Of a stretch of 64,000 nucleotides of DNA, positions 1 through 8,879 are shown piece after piece. The stretch comes from Rhodanobacteraceae bacterium. Its GTDB lineage: Bacteria; Pseudomonadota; Gammaproteobacteria; Xanthomonadales; SZUA-5. The position numbers were made by a program, and so were the translations under genes. The notes under the pieces are model-generated. The model was not told the DNA's origin. It saw only the letters and a program-made list of their open reading frames with translations, and searched no databases. The stretch is taken from the NCBI GenBank assembly GCA_016713135.1, contig JADJPR010000003.1, forward strand, positions 1-64,000. Reading direction: 5' to 3'. How positions within the stretch are numbered: position 1 is the stretch's first letter; each line of letters starts with the position of its first letter.

Positions 1-67
1 GCTGGTGTTTGAGGAAAGGACGGATGGCCATTGCAGCTCGCGGGACGGGATGGGCGGCCGACAATAC

Positions 68-574
68 TCAGCAGCGACCGCGGCGCAAGCGGAAGTGCAC
101 GCTGGGGACGCCGATTTCCATGGCGGTGCGCTGGTATTCGCGGATCGGGTAGCGGCCGATCGCGACATCGTCGGCCACCAGCGCGCCATCGGTGATGGTG
201 TAGTTGGCGCGGCGGGTGATCCCGGTATCGAGATTGCGCGTCTCCACGGTATCGCCCAGGAAGGTCCACTCGACCCGCTCCGGCGTCACTTCTGTGTCGG
301 GAAGGTCGGAGGCCCGCTCGAACTGGCACCAGATGCCCTGCAAGCCCGCGGTGTCCGGCAGGTCGGCCTTCCCTAGCGCTTCGTCGTCGGCCCGCTTGGG
401 CTTGAGATCGGTCTTGCGGTCCGACTCGACGCCCGGAACCTCGCGGGCGGCTTCGGGACCGAGCGGCCGGTCGGTGTAGTGCACGACCCCGCGCTCATCG
501 GTCCAGGTGTACACCTTGCCGGCGATTGCAACGGCAGCGTGCAGCAACAGCAGCAGGAGCAGGGCGATACGCAT
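68..574 (-). CDS. DUF4124-domain exported protein
   Basis: A small exported protein of about 168 residues. The N-terminus is a signal peptide with a run of leucines ending near AVAIAG. It is followed directly by the DUF4124 signature KVYTWTDERGVVHYTD, a short beta-rich domain common at the N-terminus of gammaproteobacterial periplasmic proteins. The rest of the chain has no motif I recognise and ends in a cysteine. The methionine at 574 is preferred over one seven codons upstream because the signal peptide starts there. The function of DUF4124 proteins is not established. The gene is complete and lies downstream of uvrD on the same strand. Confidence 0.75.
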   Translation of the reverse strand: MRIALLLLLLLHAAVAIAGKVYTWTDERGVVHYTDRPLGPEAAREVPGVESDRKTDLKPKRADDEALGKADLPDTAGLQGIWCQFERASDLPDTEVTPERVEWTFLGDTVETRNLDTGITRRANYTITDGALVADDVAIGRYPIREYQRTAMEIGVPSVHFRLRRGRC

Positions 575-651
575 CGGCAGGGCGCTTGGCGGCAATGGCC
601 GCCACAGTAGTCGACGCGGCGCGGGCGCTCAAGCGCGCCGCGCACGCTCGT

Positions 652-2844
652 TCAGCCGAGGACGGTGAGCTTGCAGTACGACAGCATCAGCCACCTGCTG
701 CCATAGTCCTCGAAATTGACCTGCAGGCGCGCGTGTTCGCCCTGGCCCTCGCCGGCGACCACCACGCCTTCGCCCAGGTCCGGGTGCGACACCCGCGAGC
801 CGAGCGAGATCGCCGGCTGGTCGGAGAAATCCTCCTGGCGCGCGCGCGGCGCTTGCGCGTAGCCCGACGGTCGCGTCAGCTGGGCGCGGGGACGCACTTC
901 CGCCAGCGTCTGCGCCGGCAGTTCGCGCAGGAAGCGCGAGGGTACCGCCGGCGTGTCGACGCCGCGTAGGCGGCGGCGCTCGGCATGGCTCAGGGTCAGC
1001 TTCCGGCGCGCGCGGGTGATGCCGACATAGGCCAGCCGACGCTCCTCCTCCAGTTGCGCCAGACCGCCCTCGGCCACCGCGCGCTGGCTGGGAAACAGTC
1101 CGTCCTCCATGCCGACCAGGAACACCCATGGAAACTCCAGGCCCTTGGCCGCGTGCAGGGTCATCAGCTGCACGCAGTCCTCCCAGGCATCGCCCTGGCC
1201 TTCGCCGGCTTCGAGAGCGGCATAGCTGAGGAAGGCGGCCAGTTCGCCGATGCCGGCGGCCTCGTCCTCGGCCGTGAGCACGAAGGTGCGCGCCACCGAG
1301 ATCAGCTCGTCCAGGTTGTCCACCCGCGAGTCGGCATCGTGCTTGCTCTGCGCCTCGTAGTGCACGCGCAGGCCGGCGCGGTCGATCAGTGCCTCCAGTT
1401 GCTGGTACAGCCGCAGCGAATCGGCCTTCGCCTCCGCGCGCACGCCGTCGAGCACCGCGAGCAAGGCCTCCAGGCCCGCGCGCGCCTTGCCCTTGATCGC
1501 GCCGGCGCGCAGGGACTCGCGCGTGGCCTGCAGCATCGGCACGCCGCCGGCGCGCGCCACCTCGCGCAAGTCCTGCAGGGTCTTTTCGCCAACGCCGCGT
1601 GGCGGCGTCGCCACCACGCGCTCGAAGGCGCCGTCGTCGGCCGGGTTGGCGGCGAGGCGCAGCCAAGCCAGCGCGTCCTTGATCTCGGCACGCTCGAAGA
1701 AGCGCAGGCCGCCGTGCACGCGGTAGGCGATGCCGTGACGGATCAGTTCCTCCTCGAACACCCGCGACAAGGCATTGGCGCGGTAGAGGATCGCGATTTC
1801 GCTGCGCCGGAGATCCTCGGCGATCCCGCGACGGATGCGCTCGACCACGAAGCGCGCCTCGTCCTGCTCGTTGTAGGCGGCGTACACGGCGATCCGTTCG
1901 CCCTTGCCGGCGGCGGTCCACAACTCCTTGCCCAGGCGCTCGCTGTTGCGCGCGATCAGCGCATTCGCGGCGGCCAGGATGTTGCCGGTGGAGCGGTAGT
2001 TCTGCTCCAGGCGAATGGTCTGCACGCCGGGAAAATCGCGCGTGTAGGCCTGCATGTTGGCCACCTGCGCGCCGCGCCAGCTGTAGATCGACTGGTCATC
2101 GTCGCCCACCGCGAACACCTGCGCGGTGCGTCCGGCGAGCATCCGGATCCAGGCGTACTGGATGGTGTTGGTGTCCTGGAACTCGTCGACGAGGATGTGC
2201 GAGAAACGCCGCTGGTAGTGGCCGAGCAGCGCCGGCTGCTCCAGCCACAGCTCGTGGCTGCGCAGCAGCAGCTCGGCGAAATCGACCAGCCCCTGGCGCT
2301 CGCAGGCCGCCTGGTAGGCCTGGTAGACCTCGAGCCAGCGGGACAGCTCGTGATTCGCGCTGGCGTCGATGTCGCGCGGGCGCTTGCCTTCGTCCTTCCA
2401 GTTGTTGATGAACCAGGTTCCCTGGCGCGCGGTGTACTTGGCCTCATCGAGGCCGGCGTCGGCGATCACCCGCTTGACCAGCCGCTGCTGGTCGTCGGCA
2501 TCCAGGATCTGGAAGGTCTCGGGCAGCCCCGCCTCGCGCCAGTGCAGGCGCAGCAATCGGTGCGCGAGGCCATGGAAGGTGCCTATCCACAGGCCCTGGG
2601 TCGGCCGGTTCAGCAGCCGCTCGCAGCGCCCACGCATTTCCGCGGCGGCCTTGTTGGTGAAGGTCACCGCGAGGATCGCGTGCGGCCATACGCCAACCAC
2701 CTCGACCAGCCAGGCGATGCGCTGGGTCAGCACCCGCGTCTTGCCCGAGCCCGCGCCCGCCAGCACCAGCAGATGCCCGGGCGGCGCCGTCACCGCCTCA
2801 CGCTGCGCGTCGTTGAGGCCGTCGATGAGGTGGGTGATGTCCAC
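652..2844 (-). CDS. uvrD: DNA helicase II (UvrD/Rep family)
   Basis: ATP-dependent 3'-5' DNA helicase of superfamily 1, used in nucleotide-excision and mismatch repair. The N-terminus matches E. coli UvrD in pattern (LNDAQREAV, then the Walker A box AGAGSGKT). VDEFQDTN (motif II), GDDDQSIYSWRGA (motif III), QNYRST (motif IV) and TLHAAKGLEFPWVFLVG follow in the expected order. The C-terminal tail is about 90 residues with a Tudor-like end. The GTG start at 2844 gives 730 residues, close to the usual 720. No Shine-Dalgarno sequence is visible because an inverted repeat ends six bases upstream. The open frame continues upstream into the channel gene, but that join is explained by a missing base in the channel gene. 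Confidence 0.93.
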   Translation of the reverse strand: MDITHLIDGLNDAQREAVTAPPGHLLVLAGAGSGKTRVLTQRIAWLVEVVGVWPHAILAVTFTNKAAAEMRGRCERLLNRPTQGLWIGTFHGLAHRLLRLHWREAGLPETFQILDADDQQRLVKRVIADAGLDEAKYTARQGTWFINNWKDEGKRPRDIDASANHELSRWLEVYQAYQAACERQGLVDFAELLLRSHELWLEQPALLGHYQRRFSHILVDEFQDTNTIQYAWIRMLAGRTAQVFAVGDDDQSIYSWRGAQVANMQAYTRDFPGVQTIRLEQNYRSTGNILAAANALIARNSERLGKELWTAAGKGERIAVYAAYNEQDEARFVVERIRRGIAEDLRRSEIAILYRANALSRVFEEELIRHGIAYRVHGGLRFFERAEIKDALAWLRLAANPADDGAFERVVATPPRGVGEKTLQDLREVARAGGVPMLQATRESLRAGAIKGKARAGLEALLAVLDGVRAEAKADSLRLYQQLEALIDRAGLRVHYEAQSKHDADSRVDNLDELISVARTFVLTAEDEAAGIGELAAFLSYAALEAGEGQGDAWEDCVQLMTLHAAKGLEFPWVFLVGMEDGLFPSQRAVAEGGLAQLEEERRLAYVGITRARRKLTLSHAERRRLRGVDTPAVPSRFLRELPAQTLAEVRPRAQLTRPSGYAQAPRARQEDFSDQPAISLGSRVSHPDLGEGVVVAGEGQGEHARLQVNFEDYGSRWLMLSYCKLTVLG

Positions 2845-2850
2845 GAGCAG

Positions 2851-2948
2851 GTTGTCGGTTGTTGGTTGTCGGTTGTTGGCAAAAGCCGCGGATTGCGAGT
2901 TTGCCGGCTGTTGCTGCCGACAACCGACAACCGACAACCAACAACCCA
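2851..2948. repeat. Long inverted repeat E1, GTTGTCG/GTTGGTT arms
   Basis: Imperfect inverted repeat between the channel gene and uvrD. The left arm (2851-2880) is built of GTTGTCG and GTTGTTG words. The right arm (2917-2948) is the complementary CGACAAC/CAACAAC series. The spacer contains a core TTGCCGGCTGTTGCTGCC, also found with small changes in E9 and E10. It ends six bases from the uvrD GTG, so it would form a large hairpin in the uvrD leader. Confidence 0.85.
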
Positions 2949-2962
2949 CGCTGGTCCTGATC

Positions 2963-3768
2963 TCAGCGCGAGCTGAGTCGCTCCACCGCCTCCTGAGCGC
3001 CCGCAGCTCGCGCAGGATCACCTCGCGCTCGCTGTGGGCCTCGGCGGCTTCGGCTTCCTGCTCTTCCTTGAGGTCGGCGGCGACGTTTTCCTGCATCGCG
3101 TTGACCACCACCGCGATGAACAGGTTGAGCACGGTGAAGGTGCTGACCAGGATGAAGCCGAGGAAGAAGATCCAGGCCCAGGGCTTGTGCACCATGATGT
3201 CGCGGGCGATGTCGGCCCAGCCCTCCATGGTCATCACCTGGAACAGGGTGAACAGGGTTCCGCCGAGGCTGCCGAAGTAATCGGGGGAGACTTCGGCGAA
3301 CAGCTTGGTACCCATCACCGAAGCCACGTACAGCACCAGGATCAGCAGGGTGGCGATCGAACCCATGCCCGGCAACGCGCTGAGGAGCGCGGCGACGACC
3401 CGACGCATGCTCTTGATCATCGACACCAGGCGCAGCGCACGCAGGATGCGCATCGCGCGCAATACGGAGAATGCACCGCTGGCCGGCACCAGGGCGACGC
3501 CGACGATGATGAAGTCGAATACATTCCACGGATCGCGGAAGAAGCGCAGCCGGTAGGCCACCAGCTTCATCGCGATCTCGATGGTGAAGATCACCAGCGC
3601 GATCCGATCGAGGGTGTGCAGCAGGGTGCCGTGGCGTTCGAGCATGCCGGCATCGGTCTCGAAGCCGAGCGTGATCGCGTTGATCACGATCACGCCGACG
3701 ATGAACCACTGGAAGCGCTTGGACTCGAGCAGAGCGTGCAGGGCAGACGGCGCGGCGGGGGTGCTCAT
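2963..3768 (-). CDS. Single-domain voltage-gated cation channel (BacNav/BacCav type), one-base frameshift
   Basis: Six-helix channel subunit of the NaChBac/CavMr superfamily, expected to form tetramers in the inner membrane. S4 carries arginines every third residue (R104, R107, R110, R113). S2 has IFTIEIAMK and S3 WNVFDF. The pore filter is TMEGWAD (180-186), followed by S6 and an acidic, coiled-coil C-terminus. Glycine at filter position 4 and aspartate at position 7 resemble the calcium-selective CavMr filter and animal Cav domain I rather than the LESW type. As given, the frame misses its stop. Adding one G near 2994/2995 gives a coiled-coil end QEAVERLSSR, a stop at 2963 and 268 residues, the normal size. 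The ATG at 3768 starts the conserved part. Confidence 0.82.
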
Positions 3769-3847
3769 GGCGGGCAAGGGCAGGCGGCGGACGCGCAAGC
3801 ATGCCCGTTCGCCGGCCCCTGCCGCCACCTGCCCCGTGGGGACGGGG

Positions 3848-4669
3848 TCAATCCGGGTTGGCCAGTCGCGTTCCGGAGATCGTCCCGCGTTCGGTGCAGG
3901 TGGTTGCCGCTGTCGGATAGGTCACGTTGGCGCGATAGTTGATCGTGATCGCGTGGTCGATGATGTGCATCTGCTCGACTTCCGCTTCGATAAAGGACAC
4001 GAGCGCGGAATCCCCGTTGCGACACACGACATTGCCACGGCCGCGAATGTAGGAGCCGTTCTGGCTGAACTCGGTGTCGGCCCAGTCGCAGATGGCACCG
4101 CCGTTGCCGAGCAAGGTGTCATTCACGCGGGTCATGCGCACCGCGCCGCCACTGATGTTCACCTGCGCGGGGAATACATAGTTGCCGACCACCGGGTCGC
4201 CATTGCAGCGCAGGACCGCCGCCTGCGCGCCGAAGTACACGCCGTCGACATCCAGGTTGGCGAAGGTGATGCGTTCAATCACCCGCTGGGTGGTCGCGCC
4301 TTCGATGGTATAGGACAGCCGCGCCTCGTTCGGCCCGGTGAAGCGCAAGGTCATGCTCCCGACATCGCGGGGCAGCACCGTGGTTGGGTCGAACAGACCG
4401 AACAGCGGCGGCCCGGTGACCTCGAACAAGGTGCCGCTGAAGGTCTCCTCGGTGCCGCGCTGCGCGTTCGACAGCAGGTACCAGGCGGGCTTGCGGTCGC
4501 CGCGATAGTGGAACATCACGGCTGAGATCGTACTGCCCTGGTGCAGCACCATCAGACCCCAACCGCTCTCCGAGGGCAGCCACCACATGTCCTGGTAGTT
4601 CAGCGCGGCGCGCGCCGGTACTGGCGGCAACAGGGCAAGCAGAAGCATCGTCAGCAGCAGGCGTTTCAT
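3848..4669 (-). CDS. Exported protein with SGWG motif, function unknown
   Basis: A protein of 273 residues with a clear signal peptide (MKRLLLTMLLLALLPPVPARA). The mature N-terminus reads YQDMWWLPSESGWGLMVLHQG. This 'W-x-P-x-x-SGWG' motif recurs in many secreted proteins of Xanthomonadales and relatives, usually in beta-rich repeats of unknown function. About half the chain further has paired cysteines (CNGD, CDWAD, CRNGD) that may form disulfides. The start at 4669 was chosen because upstream in-frame methionines would bury the signal peptide. The gene stands alone, divergent from the next gene. Confidence 0.65.
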   Translation of the reverse strand: MKRLLLTMLLLALLPPVPARAALNYQDMWWLPSESGWGLMVLHQGSTISAVMFHYRGDRKPAWYLLSNAQRGTEETFSGTLFEVTGPPLFGLFDPTTVLPRDVGSMTLRFTGPNEARLSYTIEGATTQRVIERITFANLDVDGVYFGAQAAVLRCNGDPVVGNYVFPAQVNISGGAVRMTRVNDTLLGNGGAICDWADTEFSQNGSYIRGRGNVVCRNGDSALVSFIEAEVEQMHIIDHAITINYRANVTYPTAATTCTERGTISGTRLANPD

Positions 4670-4831
4670 AGCGGCGGCCCGGTGGATGGACAGGGCCACA
4701 GTATGCATGCGCCATCGGATCCGCTCGCGGGCGCGAATGCGGACCCCGGTCGCAGTAAACGATCCTGAATCGGCCAGCGCCTGGCGTCTCCGATTCAGCG
4801 CCAACGAACGTCGCCACCGGAGGCGGCCGGC

Positions 4832-5632
4832 ATGCTCCGGTCACCTGGTCGTCGACCGGGAATCGCGGCGACGAGCGGAGGGCGGGTGCGGGCCAGGAGG
4901 AATCATGCGAACGGATTTCGCACATCGCGCTGGCGCGCATTGCTCGCGTTCGCCGGGACCATCGGCCTGCACCTTGCCGTGTTCATCGGCTTGTTGCGCG
5001 GGCCGGACACCAGTGCTGTCCGCTGGCGGCCACCGGACGCGACAATGACAGTGGATCTCACGGATCCGGTGATCGAGAGCGAGACGTTTGCCTTGCCCCG
5101 CGAGGCGCCACCACCACCGCCGCCGCCGGCTGCGGCGCTGATCGTCAAGGCGCCGGATCGAGCGGCCGTCCCGGGCACGATGGGCCTGCCCGCCGCGGTG
5201 GCCTCCGCCAAGGAGAGCGTGGAAGAGCCAACGCCCGCCGATCTGCCGGCACCGGTCAGCTTTTCGTTGCGCCTGTCGCAGCAGCGCAGTGAGGTCGCTG
5301 CCGAGATCGCGCGCGAGAACGCCCCTGCCCGTCGCCCCTTCCGCGAGCGCGATCTGGGCGCCATGGTGCCGGGCGCCGGGAACGGCAAGCTGCCGGGCTT
5401 CCAACCGCGCGTCGGCACCCCCTCGGGCGACCTCGCACGCAGCATCGGGCGGATGCTGCAGCAGAAGCTGCCGTCCGCGGCGGTGGAATGGGACGCGCCG
5501 CTCGACCCACTGACCGAGCGTTGGGAGGCGGCACATCACGGCAGCGACCTGGCCGCCTGCGAGCGTCAGTACGAGGATGTCGACCGCGACCTGCGGCGGC
5601 AACTCTGCGGCGAGGTCCGGCCGCCCGAGTGA
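4832..5632 (+). CDS. Membrane-anchored proline-rich protein, TonB-like layout, function unknown
   Basis: A protein of 266 residues with one predicted transmembrane helix near residues 35-55 (LLAFAGTIGLHLAVFIGLL), a poly-proline stretch near residue 95 and a hydrophilic C-terminal part with two cysteines. The helix and proline segment resemble the N-terminal half of TonB-type proteins, but no TonB C-terminal domain is evident, so it is not called TonB. The ATG at 4832 has GGAGG eight bases upstream. A GTG at 4886 is an alternative. A strong AGGAGG-ATG at 4905 lies in another frame and opens only a short ORF. Confidence 0.55.
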   Translation: MLRSPGRRPGIAATSGGRVRARRNHANGFRTSRWRALLAFAGTIGLHLAVFIGLLRGPDTSAVRWRPPDATMTVDLTDPVIESETFALPREAPPPPPPPAAALIVKAPDRAAVPGTMGLPAAVASAKESVEEPTPADLPAPVSFSLRLSQQRSEVAAEIARENAPARRPFRERDLGAMVPGAGNGKLPGFQPRVGTPSGDLARSIGRMLQQKLPSAAVEWDAPLDPLTERWEAAHHGSDLAACERQYEDVDRDLRRQLCGEVRPPE

Positions 5633-5731
5633 TGCGCGGATACTGACCGGCAACCGACCGCGCTGCGCGCAAGCACGATGATCGCCGCGCCCGCAGGGTA
5701 GACTCCGCGCCACTTTTACCCCGACGCCGCC

Positions 5732-6460
5732 ATGACCCAGACCCGCCCCAGCGCCCGCGCGCCCGACCAGATGCGCCCGATCACGATCGAGCGCCACTAC
5801 ACGCGCCATGCCGAGGGTTCGGTGCTGGTCAGCTTTGGCCACACCCGCGTGCTGTGCAATGCCAGCGTCGACGAGCGCCCACCGCCATGGCTGCGCGGCA
5901 CCGGCGAGGGCTGGGTCACCGCCGAATACAGCATGCTGCCGCGCGCCACCCACTCGCGCACCCAGCGCGAGGTGTCCAAGGGCGGCGCGAGCGGGCGCAC
6001 CCACGAGATCCAGCGACTGATCGGACGCTCGCTGCGCGCGGTGGTCGACCGCCGCGCGCTCGGCGAGCGCCAGATCGTGCTCGACTGCGATGTGCTGCAG
6101 GCCGACGGCGGCACCCGCACCGCGGCGATCACCGGCGCCTATGTCGCACTGGTCGACGCCACGCGCAAACTGCTCAAGGGCAAGGTCATCGGCAAGGATC
6201 CGATCCACGGCCAGGTGGCGGCGGTGTCGGTTGGCATCTGGCAGAGCCTGCCGGTGCTGGATCTCGACTATGCCGAGGACTCGGCTTGCGAGACTGACAT
6301 GAACGTGGTGATGAACGATGCGCTCGGCTTCATCGAGCTGCAGGGTACCGCCGAGGGCCATGCCTTCCGCCACGCGGAACTGGAATCGATGCTGGCACTG
6401 GCGCGCAAGGGCGTGTCCGAATTGCACGCCGCGCAGCGCGAGGCGCTCGCACGTGACTGA
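5732..6460 (+). CDS. rph: Ribonuclease PH
   Basis: Phosphorolytic 3'-5' exoribonuclease that trims the 3' trailer of tRNA precursors using phosphate. The 242-residue length is typical. Hallmarks are RPITIERHYTRHAEGSVLVSFGHTRVLCNASV near the start, GWVTAEYSMLPRATHSR, the phosphate-binding arginine region GRSLRAVVDRRALGERQI, and DCDVLQADGGTRTAAITGA. The gene overlaps rdgB by eight bases and starts the rph-rdgB-hemW run, a common gammaproteobacterial arrangement. A possible -10 box (TAGACT) lies at 5699, without a good -35. Confidence 0.96.
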   Translation: MTQTRPSARAPDQMRPITIERHYTRHAEGSVLVSFGHTRVLCNASVDERPPPWLRGTGEGWVTAEYSMLPRATHSRTQREVSKGGASGRTHEIQRLIGRSLRAVVDRRALGERQIVLDCDVLQADGGTRTAAITGAYVALVDATRKLLKGKVIGKDPIHGQVAAVSVGIWQSLPVLDLDYAEDSACETDMNVVMNDALGFIELQGTAEGHAFRHAELESMLALARKGVSELHAAQREALARD

Positions 6461-7067
6461 GCCGCGCCCGCTGGTGCTCGCCAGTCACAATCCCGGCAAG
6501 CTGGCCGAACTGCGCGAGCTGCTGGACGACACCCGATGGCAGTTGCGCGGGGCTGGCGAGTTCGGCCTCGGTGAGCCGGACGAGAGCGCGAGCACCTTCG
6601 TCGAGAATGCCTTGATCAAGGCGCGCCATGCCGCGCGCGAAACCGGACTGCCTGCGCTCGCGGACGACAGCGGGCTGGTGGTCGACGCCCTCGGTGGCGC
6701 GCCGGGCATCCTCAGCGCGCGCTATGCCGGGTCAGGCGCCAGTGATGGCGACAACATCGGCAAGTTGCTGGCGGCGGCTGAAGGACTGGAAGGTGCTGCG
6801 CGCGCCTGCCGCTTCGTGTGTGTCATCGTGCTGCTGCGTCACGCGGCGGATCCGATGCCGATCATCGCCGAGGGCGTCTGGCAGGGTCGCTTGCTGCGCG
6901 TGCCGCGCGGCAATGGGGGATTCGGCTACGACCCGGTCTTCCTCGATCCGGCCAGTGGTCGCAGCGCCGCCGAGCTGGCGCCGGCACAGAAGCATGCGAT
7001 CAGCCATCGCGGCCAGGCGCTGGCGCAGTTGCGCCAGCGCTTCGCCAGCGGTTTCGCGATGCCGTGA
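6453..7067 (+). CDS. rdgB: XTP/dITP pyrophosphatase
   Basis: House-cleaning nucleotide pyrophosphatase (HAM1 family) that hydrolyses dITP, XTP and related deaminated purine nucleotides to the monophosphates, keeping them out of DNA and RNA. The N-terminal motif LVLASHNPGKLAELRELL binds the nucleotide. ALADDSGLVVDALGGAPGILSARYAG carries the metal-binding acidic residues, and GNGGFGYDPVF and ISHRGQAL complete the family pattern. The GTG start at 6453, inside the end of rph, gives 204 residues. The stop overlaps the hemW GTG start (GTGA), suggesting coupled translation. Confidence 0.95.
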   Translation: MTEPRPLVLASHNPGKLAELRELLDDTRWQLRGAGEFGLGEPDESASTFVENALIKARHAARETGLPALADDSGLVVDALGGAPGILSARYAGSGASDGDNIGKLLAAAEGLEGAARACRFVCVIVLLRHAADPMPIIAEGVWQGRLLRVPRGNGGFGYDPVFLDPASGRSAAELAPAQKHAISHRGQALAQLRQRFASGFAMP

Positions 7068-8214
7068 TCGCGGCGCAGGCGCTGCCGCTGTCGCTGTACG
7101 TGCACATCCCGTGGTGCGTGCGCAAATGTCCGTATTGCGACTTCAACTCGCACCAGCGGCCGGCGCAGCTTCCCGAGGAGCGCTACGTCGATGCGCTGCT
7201 GGCGGACCTCGATGTCGAAACGGGGCTCGCCCTGGGGCGGCCATTGGTCTCGATCTTCTTCGGCGGTGGCACCCCGAGCCTGTTCTCCGCTGCGTCGCTG
7301 ATGCGGATTCTCGATGGGGTGCGCGCACGCCTGGCGCTGGCTCCGGACATCGAGATCACACTCGAAACCAATCCCGGTACGGCGGAATTCGATCGTTTCG
7401 AGGGTTATCGCGAGGCCGGCGTGAACCGCTTGTCCTTCGGCGTGCAGAGCTTCGACGACGCGACGCTCAAGCGCCTGGGGCGGATCCATGGGGCCGCCGA
7501 GGTCCATCGGGCCTGGCGCCTCGCGCGCGATGCGGGCTTCGACAACATCAACCTGGATCTGATGTACGCGCTGCCCGCGCAATCGCCCGCGGCGGCGCTG
7601 TTCGACCTGGAACAAGCTCTGGCCTTGGCGCCGGAGCACCTCTCGTATTACCAGCTCACGCTGGAGCCGCAGACGGTGTTCGCGCGCACGCCACCGCCGG
7701 ACCTGCCCGACGACGAGACCGCGGCGCGGATGCAGGAGGCCTGCCAGCAGGCGCTGGCTGACGCCGGCTTCCGCCAGTACGAGGTTTCCGCCTACGCACA
7801 GCCTGGGCGCGAGTCGCGCCACAACCGCAATTACTGGCTCTATGGCGACTACCTCGCGATCGGCGCCGGCGCGCACGCGAAGACTACCGATGCACAGGGC
7901 AGCATCCACCGCCGCGTGCGCCAGCGCACGCCGACCCAATACCTGGCGCAGGTCGGAACGCCGACTGCGCTGGTCGAGGACCGCGTGGTGGACAGCGCCG
8001 AAATCGGTTTCGAGTTCATGCTAAATGCGCTGCGCCTGCGCGAAGGCTTCAGCACCGGGATGTTCGCCGCACGCACCGGCATGCAACTCGACACGCTCCT
8101 GGCTACGCGCAGGCCCTGTCGCGCGGGCTCCTGGAAGCGGCCGGCGATCAGGTCCGCGCGACTGAACTTGGTTGGCGCTTCCTGAACGACACGGTGGAGT
8201 GCTTCCTGCCCTGA
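7064..8214 (+). CDS. hemW: Heme chaperone HemW-like radical SAM protein, one-base frameshift
   Basis: Radical SAM protein related to oxygen-independent coproporphyrinogen oxidase, now regarded as a heme chaperone in HemW members. The cluster-binding motif CVRKCPYC lies at residues 18-25, followed by FFGGGTPSL, LETNPGT, NRLSFGVQSF and the C-terminal HemW domain (SRHNRNYWLYGDYLAIGAGAH). The start is a GTG overlapping the rdgB stop. The frame breaks near 8098-8103. The downstream frame reads YAQALSRGLLEAAGDQVRA and ends at 8214. One added base, for example CC for C at GGCTAC, restores 383 residues, the usual length. A sequencing deletion is more likely than true loss. Confidence 0.88.
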
Positions 8215-8293
8215 CGCAATCCAGGTGGGTCAGCGAAAAAGTTCTGGCATTTCGCCAATCGCTTGTGGCATCCTTCGCGGTCCACGCGATCGT

Positions 8294-8370
8294 GGCTATG
8301 TAGCTCAGACGGTTAGAGCGCGGCACTCATAATGCTGAGGTCGGTGGTTCGATTCCACCCATAGCCACCA
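8294..8370 (+). tRNA. tRNA-Met (CAU), elongator type
   Basis: Full cloverleaf of 77 bases with an encoded CCA end. The acceptor stem pairs GGCTATG with CATAGCC, with discriminator A. The anticodon stem CGGCA/TGCTG closes the loop CTCATAA, giving anticodon CAT. The T arm is GGTGG TTCGATT CCACC. The fully paired first acceptor base pair (G-C) and the lack of three consecutive G-C pairs in the anticodon stem fit elongator rather than initiator tRNA. No integrated element follows it. Confidence 0.95.
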
Positions 8371-8390
8371 CGATCATCAGGACGCGCGGC

Positions 8391-8771
8391 ATGTCCTCGT
8401 CCGTCATGGACATCTTCAAGGTTTTCTCCATCGAGGCTGCGCACCGCTTGCCGAATCTTCCGGCGAGCCACAAGTGCTCGCGCCTGCACGGCCATTCCTT
8501 CCGCATCGAGATCCACGTCAGTGGCAAGATCCAGGAACCGGAGGGCTGGGTGATGGACTTTGCGGACGTCAAGCGCGCTTTCCAGCCGCTGTTCGACCAG
8601 CTCGATCATCACTACCTCAACGATGTCCCGGGCCTGGAGAATCCGACCAGCGAGCGCCTCGCCGAATGGATCTACCAGAACCTGAAGCCGCGGCTTCCGC
8701 TGCTGTCGATGGTGGTGGTGCACGAGACCTGCACCGCCGGCTCGCGTTATCGCGCACCGGACGGCGCCTGA
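8391..8771 (+). CDS. queD: 6-carboxytetrahydropterin synthase (QueD/PTPS family)
   Basis: Zinc enzyme that converts 7,8-dihydroneopterin triphosphate to 6-carboxytetrahydropterin, the second step of the queuosine/7-deazaguanine pathway. It has the zinc histidines (AAHRL and LHGHSF), the catalytic cysteine in HKCSRLHGHSF, DFADVKRAFQPLFDQLDHHYLND and the C-terminal pterin-binding glutamate in VVVHETCTAG. It has 126 residues. An internal ATG at 8406 is an alternative start, but AGGA about ten bases before 8391 favours the longer form. It lies 20 bases after the tRNA gene, on the same strand. Confidence 0.92.
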   Translation: MSSSVMDIFKVFSIEAAHRLPNLPASHKCSRLHGHSFRIEIHVSGKIQEPEGWVMDFADVKRAFQPLFDQLDHHYLNDVPGLENPTSERLAEWIYQNLKPRLPLLSMVVVHETCTAGSRYRAPDGA

Positions 8772-8879
8772 GGCGCGCGCGAGATCTGTGGGCTGTCTCG
8801 CAGTTGGGTGGATGGCACCAATTCACGCCCGGGTGGCGGCTGGCGCTATGCTCCGCGGATGCACCAAGGGGCGCCTGAA

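Noticed and set aside
652..3828. A 1058-residue channel-helicase fusion protein
   Set aside because: A single added base gives both genes normal ends and lengths, and the join is made of intergenic repeat sequence. No biological reason for the fusion is seen.
4841..6427. Long antisense reading frame opposite the TonB-like gene and rph
   Set aside because: It is a shadow frame of GC-rich coding DNA, with no family similarity, over well-supported genes on the other strand.
8294..8400. tRNA-Met gene as attachment site of an integrated element
   Set aside because: No direct repeat of the tRNA 3' end, integrase or island genes follow. The next gene is queD.
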